Positions 10,055-21,690 of a stretch of 64,000 nucleotides of DNA are shown here, in pieces (positions within the stretch are counted from its first letter, which is position 1; each line of letters starts with the position of its first letter). The notes beneath the pieces were generated by a model. It saw only the letters and a program-made list of their open reading frames with translations. It was not told where the DNA came from and did no database searches. Source of the stretch: Labia minor (lineage: Eukaryota > Arthropoda > Insecta > Dermaptera > Spongiphoridae); assembly GCA_963082975.1 (NCBI GenBank), contig OY720348.1, forward strand, positions 76,533,719 through 76,597,718, in the 5' to 3' direction. The position numbers and the translations under genes are program-made.

Positions 10055-10649
10055 AAAATACTTGAAATGAATAAAATATTATATTTTAAATTATTTGTCA
10101 ATCTAATGAAATATAATGACAACGAATTAATAATAATTTTGTGATTTTCAGATATAAATTTAGAGATATATTTACATATTAATTGAAAATAGTACAGTTT
10201 AAAGAATGGTAGTATCAAACTAAAGAAAAACAATTAAATAAATATTTTTTATTTTCAAGTACAACTATTGAAAAAAGCAAAATCTGGATACAAGTGAGTA
10301 TAATAAATAAAAATGTAAATAGAATAAAGGAAATATATAAGGTTAAACTAAAAAATAAATGAAATAATAAGAAATATTTTTCAAACTTGAGATTTTTATT
10401 CAAATTTTTGAGGTAAAAGTAACAAACAAAATAAAATTATAATAGAAATTGTTAGAATAAATAAATTTATTGTTTCAAATAATAGGAATGTTTACATAAT
10501 GAAAACTAATAAAAATAGGAAAGTATTATAAATAAATAAAAAAAAAGGAAAAATTTTTAAATAGAGAAATTATTTTTACTACATGTTAATAAATAATAAA
10601 TCTTTTTGACAAGGAGATGTTGTATTAATTAAATTATATCAACTCGAAG
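10055..10649. repeat. 595-bp direct repeat, copy 2
   Basis: Matches 8205-8799 along its whole length. The flanks differ from copy 1: TTTTAAAATAC on the left, and on the right an immediate junction to the 10657 short repeat. Confidence 0.93.
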
Positions 10650-10656
10650 TAAAAAA

Positions 10657-10862
10657 TCTTTATTGTTTTTGAACATTCACATAATTTTATTTATTTATTT
10701 TAATGAATTATTTTGTTTGTTGTTATTAAATTATTTGTTTAAAAACATATTGGTTCATATTCTAATTAAAGAAAATTCTCATAAATTTATTTTTTTTTTT
10801 AATGAATTATTTTCTTTGTTGTTATTAAATTATTTGCTTAAGAACATATTGGTTCATATTAT
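10657..10862. repeat. two more copies of the 9889 repeat in tandem
   Basis: The motif AATGAATTATTTTGTTTGTT followed by GTTATTAAATTATTTG occurs at 10702 and, with small changes, at 10800. Each is followed by AAGAACAT or AAAACATATTGGTTCATATT. A 68-residue plus-strand ORF across them is repetitive and not considered a gene. Confidence 0.75.
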
Positions 10863-10869
10863 AATTTAA

Positions 10870-12200
10870 ATGCATTTTTTTATATATAATGGTGCGGAAA
10901 CCGAGAAAGTTATTTTTTGAAATCATCTGAGACAATATAAAGACATTCTAGAATTCTTATTATAAAATCCTCATAGAAATACATCCCATCTCTGGTCTCC
11001 ATATGATAAACCTCTTCGTTACTCAAGAGTGAGTGAGGGGTAGACAATTTTGCCAAGTTGATTGGAGGGGATGTTTAGCTTCGACATGTTTGATTCAGTC
11101 TTGATCATGAATTGAGGAAGAAGACACGAAATCCCTTGCAGGAGGTCATCCCGGCGAATCCACTTTTTGAGCAATGCCGCTGCTCACGAGATGTTCCAGA
11201 TAAATCCGCAGGACGACATTCTCCATTCTTTCCTTTCACAAAACAGCTAAGTGGTCCTTCCTTTTTTATTAATAAAAATTTGCAATTGCTTAATATAAAT
11301 TAAATTTCATTTAATTTCTATTTCTATTTATAACGGTACCATATCAACTCTATAATTTCTTCTTATCCATTGTTATCATATTAATTCTTCTATTTTTATT
11401 AAATACATAATTTTAGTTTAATTTTATATATGCATTTTTAATCTGAACCAATTCAATTTTATCATTTCCCTTATCAACCTTTGCGGATTCAATAACCCTT
11501 TATTATTCTAAATTTATCCAGAGTGCTACCAAATTAATTTAATTTGATTTTCAATTAATTTTTCTTATATAACACCTTACCTTTGTCATCCAATATACGA
11601 CAATAATATATATATATATATATTTATGAAATGAATGTTAATTTTATTATACTTCATGTTTAAATTCTATATAAAACTTTATTAAATTCCCTGCTATAAA
11701 ATGGATATTTTTTTTGTAACAAATTATATATTAAATTATCATTTAATAATTTTAAAGCCCAAAGATTTTTTTCACATTCATACTAAAATGTAATTTATTA
11801 TTGAATAATCTTTATATCAAATGATCATAATATAAGAGTGAAACAACTTAATCCTACTATAAAAAATCCACTTTTTTATTTAATAATATACCTAAATAAT
11901 AAATTATTAACTTAATTAAAAATCTTGAAAACATATCAAATCAGATATGGAATCAATATTTTTTTTAAAAGAACTAATTTTTCAAAAGAATTGGATTGAA
12001 ACTTTTTAAGATTCATTTTTCAGCTAACTTGCAAATTCTCAAGATAATTTTTGTCATCTCCAATCTGTTCTTATGCCTTTTGGCTCTGTTTTCTTCATGC
12101 TCTACTTTTTCCTTCAATTTATTCCTCGGTAGAGTAATTCTTGTTGATTTATTTGATCCTGGAGTAAAATTAATTTTTATGTTTTAGTTACAAATTGAAC
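10870..12200. other. intergenic, no gene recognised
   Basis: 10900-11250 is less AT-rich than its surroundings but has no open frame with coding character that I can recognise. From 11290 to 12200 it is low-complexity AT DNA with a (TA)n tract at about 11609-11623. Nothing further is seen. Confidence 0.6.
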
Positions 12201-12217
12201 TTATTTATTCGACGTAA

Positions 12218-12338
12218 TCAACTCATTTGAGGTACATCCACTCTCATTGTCGATTCCTGTACAGTATCATTACTTTCGGACTGTTTTTGATGAACGCCCA
12301 GTGGAAGACGCCTATCTACAAAGATTTCATCCATAATC
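12218..12338 (-). CDS. possible terminal exon, 38-residue frame with polyadenylation signal
   Basis: On the minus strand a pyrimidine-rich acceptor (TTTTTCCTAG) precedes 12338. The frame runs ATG GAT GAA from 12334, contains IFVDRRLPLGVHQKQSESND and VQESTMRVDVPQMS, and stops with TGA at 12218-12220. AATAAA follows about 10 nt downstream. Composition is more balanced than the surroundings. No upstream exon was identified and no family is recognised, so this may be a fragment or chance. Confidence 0.25.
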
Positions 12339-12566
12339 TAGGAAAAATGCCATACATTGTAATAATTAGAAAAAAATTAGCTGTTTAAGAAAAAAGTTAT
12401 TTATTAGTAATTATATAGTAAATTTAATTATATATAAAAATTGAACCGGTATATACTTGCGTGCAGCTAAATCGACCAGATTTGTTGTTATAAGCTTTTA
12501 TTGAATTATATGTTTTTTTGAAGATCATAATTTAGAAGAGAATACAGAATATATCCTCTTATTCAT

Positions 12567-12745
12567 TTCTATTTGCTATCTCAAATCAATTCGAGATTTT
12601 TCTAAGGGCGGTATAACGGCTTCTACCTTTTTTTAAGCCACGCCCTCTCCTTTACCTTTGAGATTGGTTCATCCCTTTTCATGAATTGGTTCCAGTTTTG
12701 TTAGTGGCCAGGCATGGGTGGCCAACTGTTTTGGATTTGTTTTGA
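12567..12745. repeat. diverged dispersed repeat (pair with 15342-15510)
   Basis: TTCTATTTGCTATC at the start, then TTCTACCTTTTT, AAGCCACG, CCTCTCCTTT, TTGGTTCAT, TTCCAGTTT and GTTAGTG, occur in the same order at 15342-15510. These are old copies of one element; no ORF is recognised. Confidence 0.7.
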
Positions 12746-13007
12746 AAAAAAAACAATATATTCATGGTCAGGTTTAAATATTAAAATTATAAAATAATTA
12801 TAGAAATTGAAAATTATATGAGTAACATCTTTATTTATATTATGAAATATTAAATACAACTATTAGTAAAAGTTACAGTACAAATAAATTAATAGAAAAC
12901 ATTTTGTTCATTTTAATAATTCTTTTAAATTTTAATAATTCTTTTAAATATTCTTTTATTATATTAGATATAAATTAAATCCTCGATAAATATTTTGCAT
13001 TTTGTAT

Positions 13008-13125
13008 AAATAGACGTGGTGGGAGGCCAATGTAGGAAGGGACGTGGGAGAAAATATAAATTGGATGGGTGTAGCACAGATTAAGGGCTTGCTGGTGCCA
13101 AGAACTTTCGAGGCTTTATTTATTT
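13008..13125 (+). mobile_element. LINE 3' remnant (end of reverse-transcriptase ORF)
   Basis: The sequence GTGCCAAGAACTTTCGAG and the preceding purine-rich stretch GGTGGGAGGCCAATGTAGGA match, in orientation +, the ends of the two minus-strand LINE fragments at 30541-30945 and 61000-61320. In one frame it gives a GLAGAKNFR-like ending, the C-terminus usual for this LINE ORF family (DR..WR..V.AAKN.R). Heavily degraded. Confidence 0.5.
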
Positions 13126-13139
13126 GTTATATTTATTTT

Positions 13140-15340
13140 AATAAGTACTGGTTTTTTTCACCCCCCCCCCCATTTCAACTTCTATTTATATTATGTATTT
13201 TTTAATTATGTTTTGTTTATCTAAATTAAATTCATTCAAAATTTTTTAAAAAACGAAGAATCAATTCTAATCAAATTATATTAATTTATTTACTTTTTTA
13301 AAAAAAAGTTAAATGGTCATCCTAAATTATAATTTTATATAGAGATTTTTATTTTATTAATTTAATCTCTTATATTATAAATTTTATTTATTTATTTTAA
13401 ATTATTTGAATTTGCATTTGCACCACTAGCGACTCTAGTGATTTATTTTGTCAATATTGATATACATAAAAAATTAATATATTTTATTTATTTTTATAAA
13501 ATTATTCTTATTATTTTTATATACACCATATATTTAATTAATATAAATAAACAATTATTATAAATTCGAGTTTTAAATTAATAGTAAAATACTTTAAATG
13601 CTGGATGTTTTTTTATTATTTTGGATATCATGAATCATTATATATATATATATTTTCACACACACAGACTCTTGGTCACCCAGACTAGGACTTCAAATCC
13701 TTTTCAGTGTTAACATTAAAGACATTCTTAAATGATAATTTTACTACATTTGTCTCATTTGGAGGGAGGCTCTCATTATATACGCTCTTATATGGAATCA
13801 AATCTACCTAATATAATAATTAACATAAAAAAATGAGAAATCAGTTTAATTAATTAACTTTCATTATTTAAATTTAATTTGCATATAAATTTTTTATACG
13901 TATGGATATTTTTTCATAAATTTGATCACAATTAACCACTATAATTTTTAATTAAATTTACTAAATGTAAAATATCTATGAATAGAAATATAACATATAA
14001 CATATATATACCTAAGTATTAAAATAGGATTTTATTTTTAATTTATTTATCGTATTTATTATGTAGATAAAATTTGTGATAATATATTATATCATTAGTA
14101 GATTAATACTTTCATTATAGGTTTACATTATATAAGTTATATAAAACTTCCAATTTCCAATCATTATAAATTTATAGTAAAAATCATTTTTAGAAAATAC
14201 TAATTTTTATTGTTTTGATATAAAAATTAATATGTAAATTGACATTGAAATAGTATTTTAAATAAGTTTATTTTTTTATTTTCATTTTTTATAATAATAA
14301 AACTAATAATTAGTGAATTGATAATTGTACCTAACATCAGTCATTTTAAAATACCGCCATTAGGGAAAGCGATCTCGACATTAGCAATGACGCAATTATT
14401 CCATTTTGTTTAGAATGTCAGCTTCAATTGTAATTTTTAATCACGTTTTTACTCAAATGATTCGTAATATTACTTTTGCTATCATGCAATTATTAATAAT
14501 TTGAAAATTTGAATTATATATTTTAAAATTTTAAAAGTGAATCAATTATTTCTATGCCATTTTGATGTAATCATAATTTTAATGTGTTCTTTATAATGTT
14601 ATTTTAAAAATATTTATTTATTTAAATTAAAACTCTTTTTTTTTTTTATTTAATGAAAATTAATGTGTTGTAATTTTGATATAGTGAAAGTGTTTTGTAT
14701 ATAAGTAATATTATTTTCATAAATGTATTAATATTTGTGCTTGTTTTTCTTCATGGCTTGAAATTTTATTTGAAACTTGGTAAGTTTATTTTATTTTTTT
14801 ATTTATTGGTATAATAATTCATGATTGATTCATTAAAAAGTTTCAGTTGAATATTATTACTAGCATCTTTATATATATATATGAATTTTAAATAAAACTA
14901 TTAGTGCCATTTTTATTTGAAGTTGTCAAATCTTAATTTAATTTAAATTTTAAATTGATTGAATGAAATAAAAATTTACCATTTGCCTAGATTTTAACAA
15001 ATTAATAGAAAGTCTAAAAATTATATCCTAAATTTTTACTATTTTTGTTAAATTAGAGAATCTCAACTTTTCATTTTTTCCCCTCTTCAATTTTGTTTAT
15101 TCAAAAACCTTCAAAAACGATTTTATTTAAGTATTTCGAATATTTTTCTTTCTTTTTTTTTTGAGAATCCCAAGTTTGTTTAAATATATAAACAAAATTG
15201 ATGTAGTACGGATTTAGGTATAATAATATCCAGAGAGGATTTTCTATTTATCTACTTACTATTAATAATAATAATAATCCTAATGAAAAGTAAAATAAGA
15301 TGTAAATTTCTTTCTATAAAATATGTAATTTGTTTTCAAT
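13140..15340. other. AT-rich intergenic stretch, nothing recognised
   Basis: Contains a C10 homopolymer near 13162, CACACACA near 13660 and many short A/T runs. No ORF above background, no tRNA and no element end was seen. Confidence 0.6.
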
Positions 15341-15341
15341 T

Positions 15342-15510
15342 TTCTATTTGCTATCCTAAATCAACTCCCGAATTTCCCAATGGTGGAATACCTGTTCTAC
15401 CTTTTTATTTAAGCCACGTCCCCTCCTTTGGTGTTGGTTCATCGAAATGCTTCCAGTTTGGTTAGTGATCAGGAAGCATGGATGGATGATGGTCAAATGT
15501 TTTTGTTTTG
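15342..15510. repeat. diverged dispersed repeat (pair with 12567-12745)
   Basis: The same ordered blocks as at 12567, slightly better preserved. It is followed at 15540-15660 by another repeat (AAACTAGAAGCGACC) that recurs at about 25375-25505. Confidence 0.7.
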
Positions 15511-15539
15511 TAAAAAAAACATGTAAATAGAATATCAAT

Positions 15540-15665
15540 GGTTTTATATGCAAACACTTTAATCCTTTTTATCTCTTAAACTAGAAGCGACCCACAAAAA
15601 TTGCATAAGAAAAGTTTATTTGGTATTAAAAAAGTAACCCACTGGTAAAGTTTTCTCCAAATCAA
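15540..15665. repeat. diverged repeat shared with 25375-25505
   Basis: ATATCAATGG, AAACTAGAAGCGACC, AAGAAAAGTTT and CCACTGGTAAA occur in the same order and spacing in both places, with many differences between them. No coding signal. Confidence 0.65.
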
Positions 15666-16016
15666 TGTCTTGATAACTCGATTGAATAATTGCCAAAACT
15701 AATTTATTAAATATTTCTTCTAATACGCCGGTATATATAACTATTTTTAATAAGTAAGTTCCCTCTCCCACCCTCTCTTGGGAAATCGCTCTTAGATTTA
15801 TTTCTAAATGAATTGAAATAATATTTTGATTTAATATTTAAATAGAAGCCCCGCCTTTCCTAAACATACCCCCTTTGTTTTTTTTTCAATTCAAATAAAT
15901 TTATAATTTTATATTAAATTAACAAATGAAATAAAATCTTTTGTTTTAGACAATGCAGCATTTCAACCATCCAAATTCATCAACTTGTTGCATTTCGCTA
16001 CTTCCTTGCATCTTCA

Positions 16017-16067
16017 ATGTTAGCCATCTTTTTTGCAGTCTCCTCATCAGCACCCACCTTTGAAACG
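16017..16067 (+). CDS. possible first exon encoding a signal peptide
   Basis: ATG at 16017 opens MLAIFFAVSSSAPTFET, a hydrophobic stretch ending in small residues that resembles a secretion signal with cleavage near SSA. It is followed by an excellent donor, ACG|GTAAGTAA, at 16068. The upstream frame is also open (QLVAFRYFLASS), after an acceptor-like TTGTTTTAG near 15948, so the exon could be larger. No downstream exon was found before the transposon at 16757. Inference from splice context and hydrophobicity only. Confidence 0.25.
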
Positions 16068-16069
16068 GT

Positions 16070-16752
16070 AAGTAATCCTCCATTCTTTTTATGGTATTCA
16101 AGATAGAATTTATAGAAATATTAATTGTTTACCTATCGAATGTCTGTATTTCAAAACAAATCAAATTCTCCCCAAAAGTCATATCATGTGTTAATAAAAA
16201 AGCAATCTTAATTTGTAATTTTATTTTTCAAAGTAATATTAAAATAAATATCCAGATAAATATTAAACATTCTTTATTCTCACTTTAATCTATCATGGAT
16301 TTAATAAATCATATATTTCTAAAAGTAATTTTTTTTTTTGTAATTTGGTGAAAACAGAATGGACTAATTTAATAATAAAAGAAAATGTTTTATGCATTAT
16401 ACTATTTTTCGTTTAAGTTAACATTATATTCTGCCTTTTTTTAGTGCATTTATTAATTGATTTGAATAAAACACTTTTCTAAATTTTTTATTAATCCTAT
16501 GTATAGAATTGGAAAATCAAATTTAAAATGATTTTTTATTTATATCATAGATTTCTTTTATAATTTTTAATTTCCATATCAGATGTTGATTTAATTTTAA
16601 TTAATACTAATACTAGAATCAGACAACTGATTATTTATTATTTTACCGATATTGATTAATTCGATGTAGGTATACTAAAAATAAAATAGTAAATAACCTA
16701 GAAATTTATATATAATTAATTAATTTAATTATAATCTGGCTCGTTAAATTAT
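16070..16752. other. AT-rich stretch, nothing recognised
   Basis: If the exon at 16017 is real this would be its first intron. Otherwise no feature is seen. Confidence 0.5.
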
Positions 16753-16756
16753 AGAA

Positions 16757-18378
16757 GGGTCATTCCACGTCAATTCAACCAGAAAATAGTCATTTTTTCA
16801 CCCAAAATCTCAAATTTTTATGAAAATTGGTAAATATGTTCTATTTATAAACATGAAAAACACCACCAAATTTTAATTTTTTATCTCACATAGTTTTTGA
16901 GTAATGGCAGTTTAAAGATTGGCGTTTTTAAATTTCCGAGTCTCGGATAAGTCCAAATAAAACGTGTATTGGAGAAGAAAATAATTTCTCATTCACTTAT
17001 TTAACCTCCTATCTTGTTGAAATTTTTAAGGCATGTTCTTATAACTATGAGGAATTGTAAAAAAAATATAACGGACCCCAAAATATTTTAAAAATAATTA
17101 TATGTTGGACATTATAAAATTTTAAAATTACAAACAAGGTTTAGCGTAAAATGAAATATCACGACAAGGGAATGAGATAATCAAGAACTTTTTTTCCCTA
17201 AATTATCTACATGAAATGGGCTTTAATTTAAAAAAATAAAAGTTTTGTGTATTTGCCTCCTTCTATTTACTAAGACCACTGCAAGTTACAACACATTAAT
17301 TATGAGCAATATGAGGTTGTGCCAGTCTCAATGGCTGAATATTGTTAATAATTAGACATTTTAATATTAAATAAAATATATTTTATACACAGATGATAAC
17401 TCAAACTTCAACCACACACACATTGATGAATTTATTGATGAACTAACAACAAAAATAGAAAAATTGATCCCAAATTCTTATATTGCAAAAAGTTAGTCGA
17501 GCTATTTTAAAAGTCTAAAGGATAACTGCGCGCCAAATCAAGCCATTATATCAATCGACTTCAGCGAGAATTTCTCTTTTGTGATTCAAGATGAGGTACA
17601 GGGTTATCATTGGATTCTAACAGTGTATCTTGAATCTTATAAACCATACAAACATCATGATTTAAGTCATCGGAAATTATACAATGTGATGAGACTATTT
17701 TTTTGTCATCAACACACATGTTAATTATTACTGGGTGAACAGTGCAGGAGTCTGAGGTCCAATGATAACCCTGTACCTCATCTTGAATCACAAAAGAGAA
17801 ATTCTCGCTGAAGTCACTTGAATGATATAATGGCTTGATTTGGCGCGCAGTTATCCTTTAGACTTTTAAAATAGCCCGACTGACTTTTTGCAATATAAGA
17901 ATTTGGGATCAATTTTTCTATTTTTGTTGTTAGTTCATCAATAAATTCATCAATGTGTGTGTGGTTGAAGTTTGAGTTATCATCTGTGTCCTGTCTGTAG
18001 CTACCCACTGTTTGAATTCGATCCTATCTTCTTCCTCATAGTTTTCAAACTTTGTTTGTAAGAATGCTGTTAAACTTTCCTTCGATGGACATTTTTAGGT
18101 AAAAATATATTTTATTTAATATTAAAATGTCTAATTATTAACAATATTCAGTCATTGAGACTCTCATATTGCTCATAATTAATGTGTTGTATCTTACAGT
18201 GGTCTTAGTAAATAGAAGGAGGCAAATACACAAAACTTTTATTTTATTAAATTAAAGCCCATTTCATGTAGATAATTTAGGAAAAAAAAAGTTCTTGATT
18301 ATCTCATTCCCTTGTGATATTTCATTTTACGCTAAACCTTGGGTGAAACGGCCTGGATGAGTTGACGTGGAATGACCC
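16757..18378. mobile_element. Snapback (inverted-duplicated) DNA transposon with terminal inverted repeats and 4-bp target duplication
   Basis: Begins GGGTCATTCCACGTCAA and ends with its complement TTGACGTGGAATGACCC. AGAA directly flanks both ends (16753-16756 and 18379-18382). Long stretches of the left arm (about 17140-17615) are inverted in the right arm (about 17757-18340), joined by a loop of about 140 nt. Minus-strand frames contain the remnant of a protein with DFSENFSFVIQDEVQGYHW, then TVHPVIIN and ISDDLNHD. I recall such a pattern from transposon-borne proteins in invertebrates but cannot assign the superfamily. The left arm holds the same coding segment in plus orientation. Non-autonomous in its present form. 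Confidence 0.8.
17561..18008 (-). pseudogene. transposon-encoded protein remnant inside the snapback element
   Basis: Two minus-strand frames (17814-18008 and 17561-17791) are separated by a small frame-disrupting insertion near 17820. The left-arm copy of the same region joins the frames across IISIDFSENFSF. Recognisable parts are HTHIDEFIDELTTKIEKLIP, QDEVQGYHWTSDSC and KIVSSHCIISDDLNHDV. The conserved acidic residues (DFSEN, SDDLNHD) could belong to a DDE-type catalytic core; that is inference. The 3' portion of the protein is replaced by the inverted copy of its 5' half. Confidence 0.55.
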
Positions 18379-18382
18379 AGAA

Positions 18383-20003
18383 TACAGTTTATTCTGTACG
18401 TTTGTTATTGGCATATAAAATATTTTTTTATGATTGAAGAATTGGATGATATCATGGATTTTATATTTTTTATAATATTATCACAATTCTCAATTATAAA
18501 ATATAGTAGCTAACCTCTCTAAATAATAATAATAATAATGATATTATTAATCTTTTGTTTTATCTTAATAATAATTTCAAATAGTTATTCAGAATCAAAA
18601 CAAAATTGATTAATCAAGTTGAATAAAAGTAAGTCACTTATGAGATTTAGTCTTAAACCTTTGAATAAAATTACTTACCTATTATTACTTACCCTCCAAG
18701 GATTACTGGCAGTTTGATGGTCAACTTTTTCTAAAATTGTCCTTAAATCTTGTGTTTATAATAATTCATTAATCAATAAATTCATATTAATACTTTTTAT
18801 ATTGAAGTAACTTGGTTTAATTTTTAAAAATTATATTTTTAATATAAAGAAACAACAATAACTATCGAATAATGTATTCTCTTCTTATTATTAATATTAA
18901 TGTATAATATATATATATATTCAATTAAAATAATACTTTGAGTTCAAAATTTTAAAATAATTAATAATAAACTCTCTATAAAACTGTTATTTTTCTTATT
19001 TCTTTAAAAAAATAAAAATTGGTTTGGTTGACCGTAAAAGGGATAATAAAGGAAATAAAGGATTTTTAATTGGGTTTATTTATTTGTTCTTAATATATAA
19101 TAGCTTAGCTTAAATAATCACAAATTATAGAAATATTTTTGCTTTTATTCAACATAATAAAAAAAATAAATACAATTATTAATATATTAATTTTTTTTTT
19201 TTTATTTTTTTTTTTACAAATATGCATATATGGAAATTAAAATGATTGAAATGATTAATGAAATTATCACATAGCTAGGTCTCCCGTAATAAAATAAAAA
19301 AATAAAATAAAATATAAATACATGTTTTATAGTATATTTGAGGGTTTTAGTTAAATAAATGCGTAATATATAACCAAGTTATACTATAATTATTAGCAGT
19401 ATTTATTTTGAAATAATATAATTTAATTTTTTTTTGTTTTCAAGTTAACTAATAATATGGCAGGATCATGATAAATAAATATATATATTTAAGATGTAGG
19501 TATTATCTTTATCTTATTACAACTATTATATAAACTATTATAAATGATTTAAAAAAATTAAAGATTCATATTGAATAAAAAAAAAAATGCCAAATAGATT
19601 AAATTTTTTATTATTTTTTTAATTAAATATATATATTAATTGATAATACAAATGACAGACACTATAATATATTTTATAAGAAAACAATTTGATATTTAGA
19701 ATAATGCATGTGGATAAATAAATAAATAAATATAATAATAAAACTGTTTTTATTAACTAGATTTATATTACAAAAATTAAAAAAAAAGCTCTTCATGGGT
19801 TAAAATAAATTTAATTAAAAACTTAATGTATATTGTTTTAAGATTTTTTGCATCTAATTTTCAATACATATAAATATTTATAAATTGCAATGCAAAAAAA
19901 TCAAAATAATATATATATATATATATATGTAAAATAATTATTAGCAAATTCATTTTTATTAATATAATTTATTTAATTTAATAAGTACACTTATTAATAA
20001 ATA

Positions 20004-20049
<46 letters not shown>

Positions 20050-20148
20050 TATTTAAAGATGAGTTTTTCATTAAGAAAATATAATGAAAATTCATCTTGT
20101 ATTGTATATAATTCAACACAAATAAATTTAAGTGTTGAATGTTGAAAA

Positions 20149-20185
<37 letters not shown>

Positions 20186-20240
20186 CAATTAATATAAAAT
20201 TCAAAAATCGCATTATAAAAGTCAAGAGGAAAGAATCTTG
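18383..20240. other. AT-rich intergenic stretch with long (TA)n tracts
   Basis: Nothing coding. (TA)n tracts lie at about 19908-19928, 20010-20045 and 20153-20182. ORFs across them are runs of Tyr-Ile and are artefacts. Confidence 0.7.
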
Positions 20241-20241
20241 T

Positions 20242-20600
20242 TTGGTTAATCCATCCCCTATCCTCCCTGACCCAAACCATCCCCTTTCAAGTGCGACAAA
20301 CCTTATATACCCTCGTATGCCTCTCTTCCCCGCGTGCGGGGGCCCGAAGGCAGTCGGCCTCGGCCGAGTCTTGACGAAGAAGGCCAGTGGGAGGAGGGTA
20401 ACCACGCCTCCATGTTCGCTCGCTGCTCCGAGAAGCGGGGGCCTGAGTCACCTCCCCTCCACCAGTTGGCCAGTTCGTCAAAGCTCGGCCGAGAGTGGCC
20501 CGAGTGGCCTTTGCCTTCGGAAATCCGCACGCGCGGTGTGTGTTGACAAGGGTATTAGGATTGCAGGAACGGTATGGGAGGATTAAGGAAATTGGATAAG
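20242..20600. other. GC-rich island of unknown nature
   Basis: About 350 bases of high G+C (blocks such as GCGTGCGGGGGCCCGAAGGC, CGGCCTCGGCCGAG and GCTCGGCCGAGAGTGGCCCG) sit between (TA)n DNA on both sides. Frames are open on both strands simply because stops are rare at this composition, and none resembles a protein family I know. The CGGCCGAG motif recurs within it. It could be an insertion of a foreign or retroelement sequence; no rRNA or tRNA is recognised. A G9 run follows at about 20613. Confidence 0.6.
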
Positions 20601-20821
20601 GAATGAAATGAAAGGGGGGGGGGTTCATTTTTATAAATTGTATTTATTGTACTGTGAAATAGTATTACATTTACACACACACATTTAATGTATGACATTT
20701 TTGAAAACTTAATTTTGTTTATTATATACATCTATCATTTTATTTACATTGGAATAATTATGTTTTTATTTGATTTTCATTAAATATTATATTTTATTTT
20801 TTACAGGTTTTTTTTTCCATA

Positions 20822-21600
20822 CTTGGCTTTCTCAATACAAGACTGCATTTAACATCGAAAAGTTCAACTAAAAGACGAAATAATAAATTAACTATTAAAT
20901 TAATTAATATCTTTTAAAATAAAATTGTATTGTATATTTATTGTATGAATATTGATTGTATGCAATGAATGAAAAATAAAATTCGTACTATGAATTAATT
21001 TAATTTTTAATTAATTACTTACATTGTGGATCAAATAACATTTATTTCTTTCTATATACATGACATAAAAATAAATGTATATCCATTATCATCACTAAAT
21101 GAGTTGGAAATTAATTTTATTTCATAATCAGAATATGACATTTAAGTCAAGATGGAAAATTACTGGAATATCCCAAAACAGGAAAAAATGATTTCATTCA
21201 TTCAATTTTAATTAAAATTAACTTATAGATTTATACTTAGTAATTATTTTTCTTATATACACACATAATTTCTTTATATTACATTTATCTTATAAATTCA
21301 ATATTGTATTATATATTTTTTGTTTTAAATATAAATAAAATAAAATAAAATTATAAGTGGTATATTTCAAATATTATTTATTTAATACAACTTTCTTATT
21401 TTTCTTAAATTCAATATCTATAAATAAAATTTATGAAGTAATTCATATATACCTAGTTTTAAAAATTTTCAAACAGAATGATGCTAAATAATATTAAATT
21501 ACTTAAATTCAAAATAGATGAGTATTTTATTTATTAGGAACTAATTATAATTCTACTTTACAAAAGTATTCAGAAAATAAACTACAAAAGAGGTAGGTAA
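20822..21600. repeat. diverged segmental copy (pair with 24455-24955)
   Basis: CTTGGCTTTCTCAATACAAG through GAAAAATAAAATTCGTACTA, and later blocks up to AAAAGAGGTAGGTAATC, recur in the same order at 24455-24955 with small indels. The copy here is joined on its left to unrelated T-rich DNA, so the coding part seen at 24376 is truncated here. Confidence 0.85.
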
Positions 21601-21610
21601 TCATACAAGC

Positions 21611-21690
21611 AGTGGCGTACCTAAGGGGGGCGGGGGGCGGTGGGTGCGGTCCGCACCGGGAGGCACTTATCTTGGGGCGGCATTTTTTAT
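21611..21690. mobile_element. GC-rich transposon terminus
   Basis: CAGTGGCGTACCTAAGGGGG, followed by G-rich and GCGGTCCGCACCGGGAGGC blocks, is an ending I associate with arthropod DNA transposons. A second, different member starts CAGCGGTGTACCTAGAAC at 30056. The internal part of the element is not recognisable. Confidence 0.45.

Noticed and set aside
8205-10649. 595-bp direct repeats as LTRs of a retrovirus-like element
   Set aside because: No TG...CA ends, no primer-binding site, polypurine tract or gag/pol, and an F-box ORF lies between.
20049-20628. ORFs of 113-118 residues on both strands over the GC island
   Set aside because: Open frames on both strands follow from the scarcity of stops at high G+C; one runs on into the TA repeat, and no known domain is seen.
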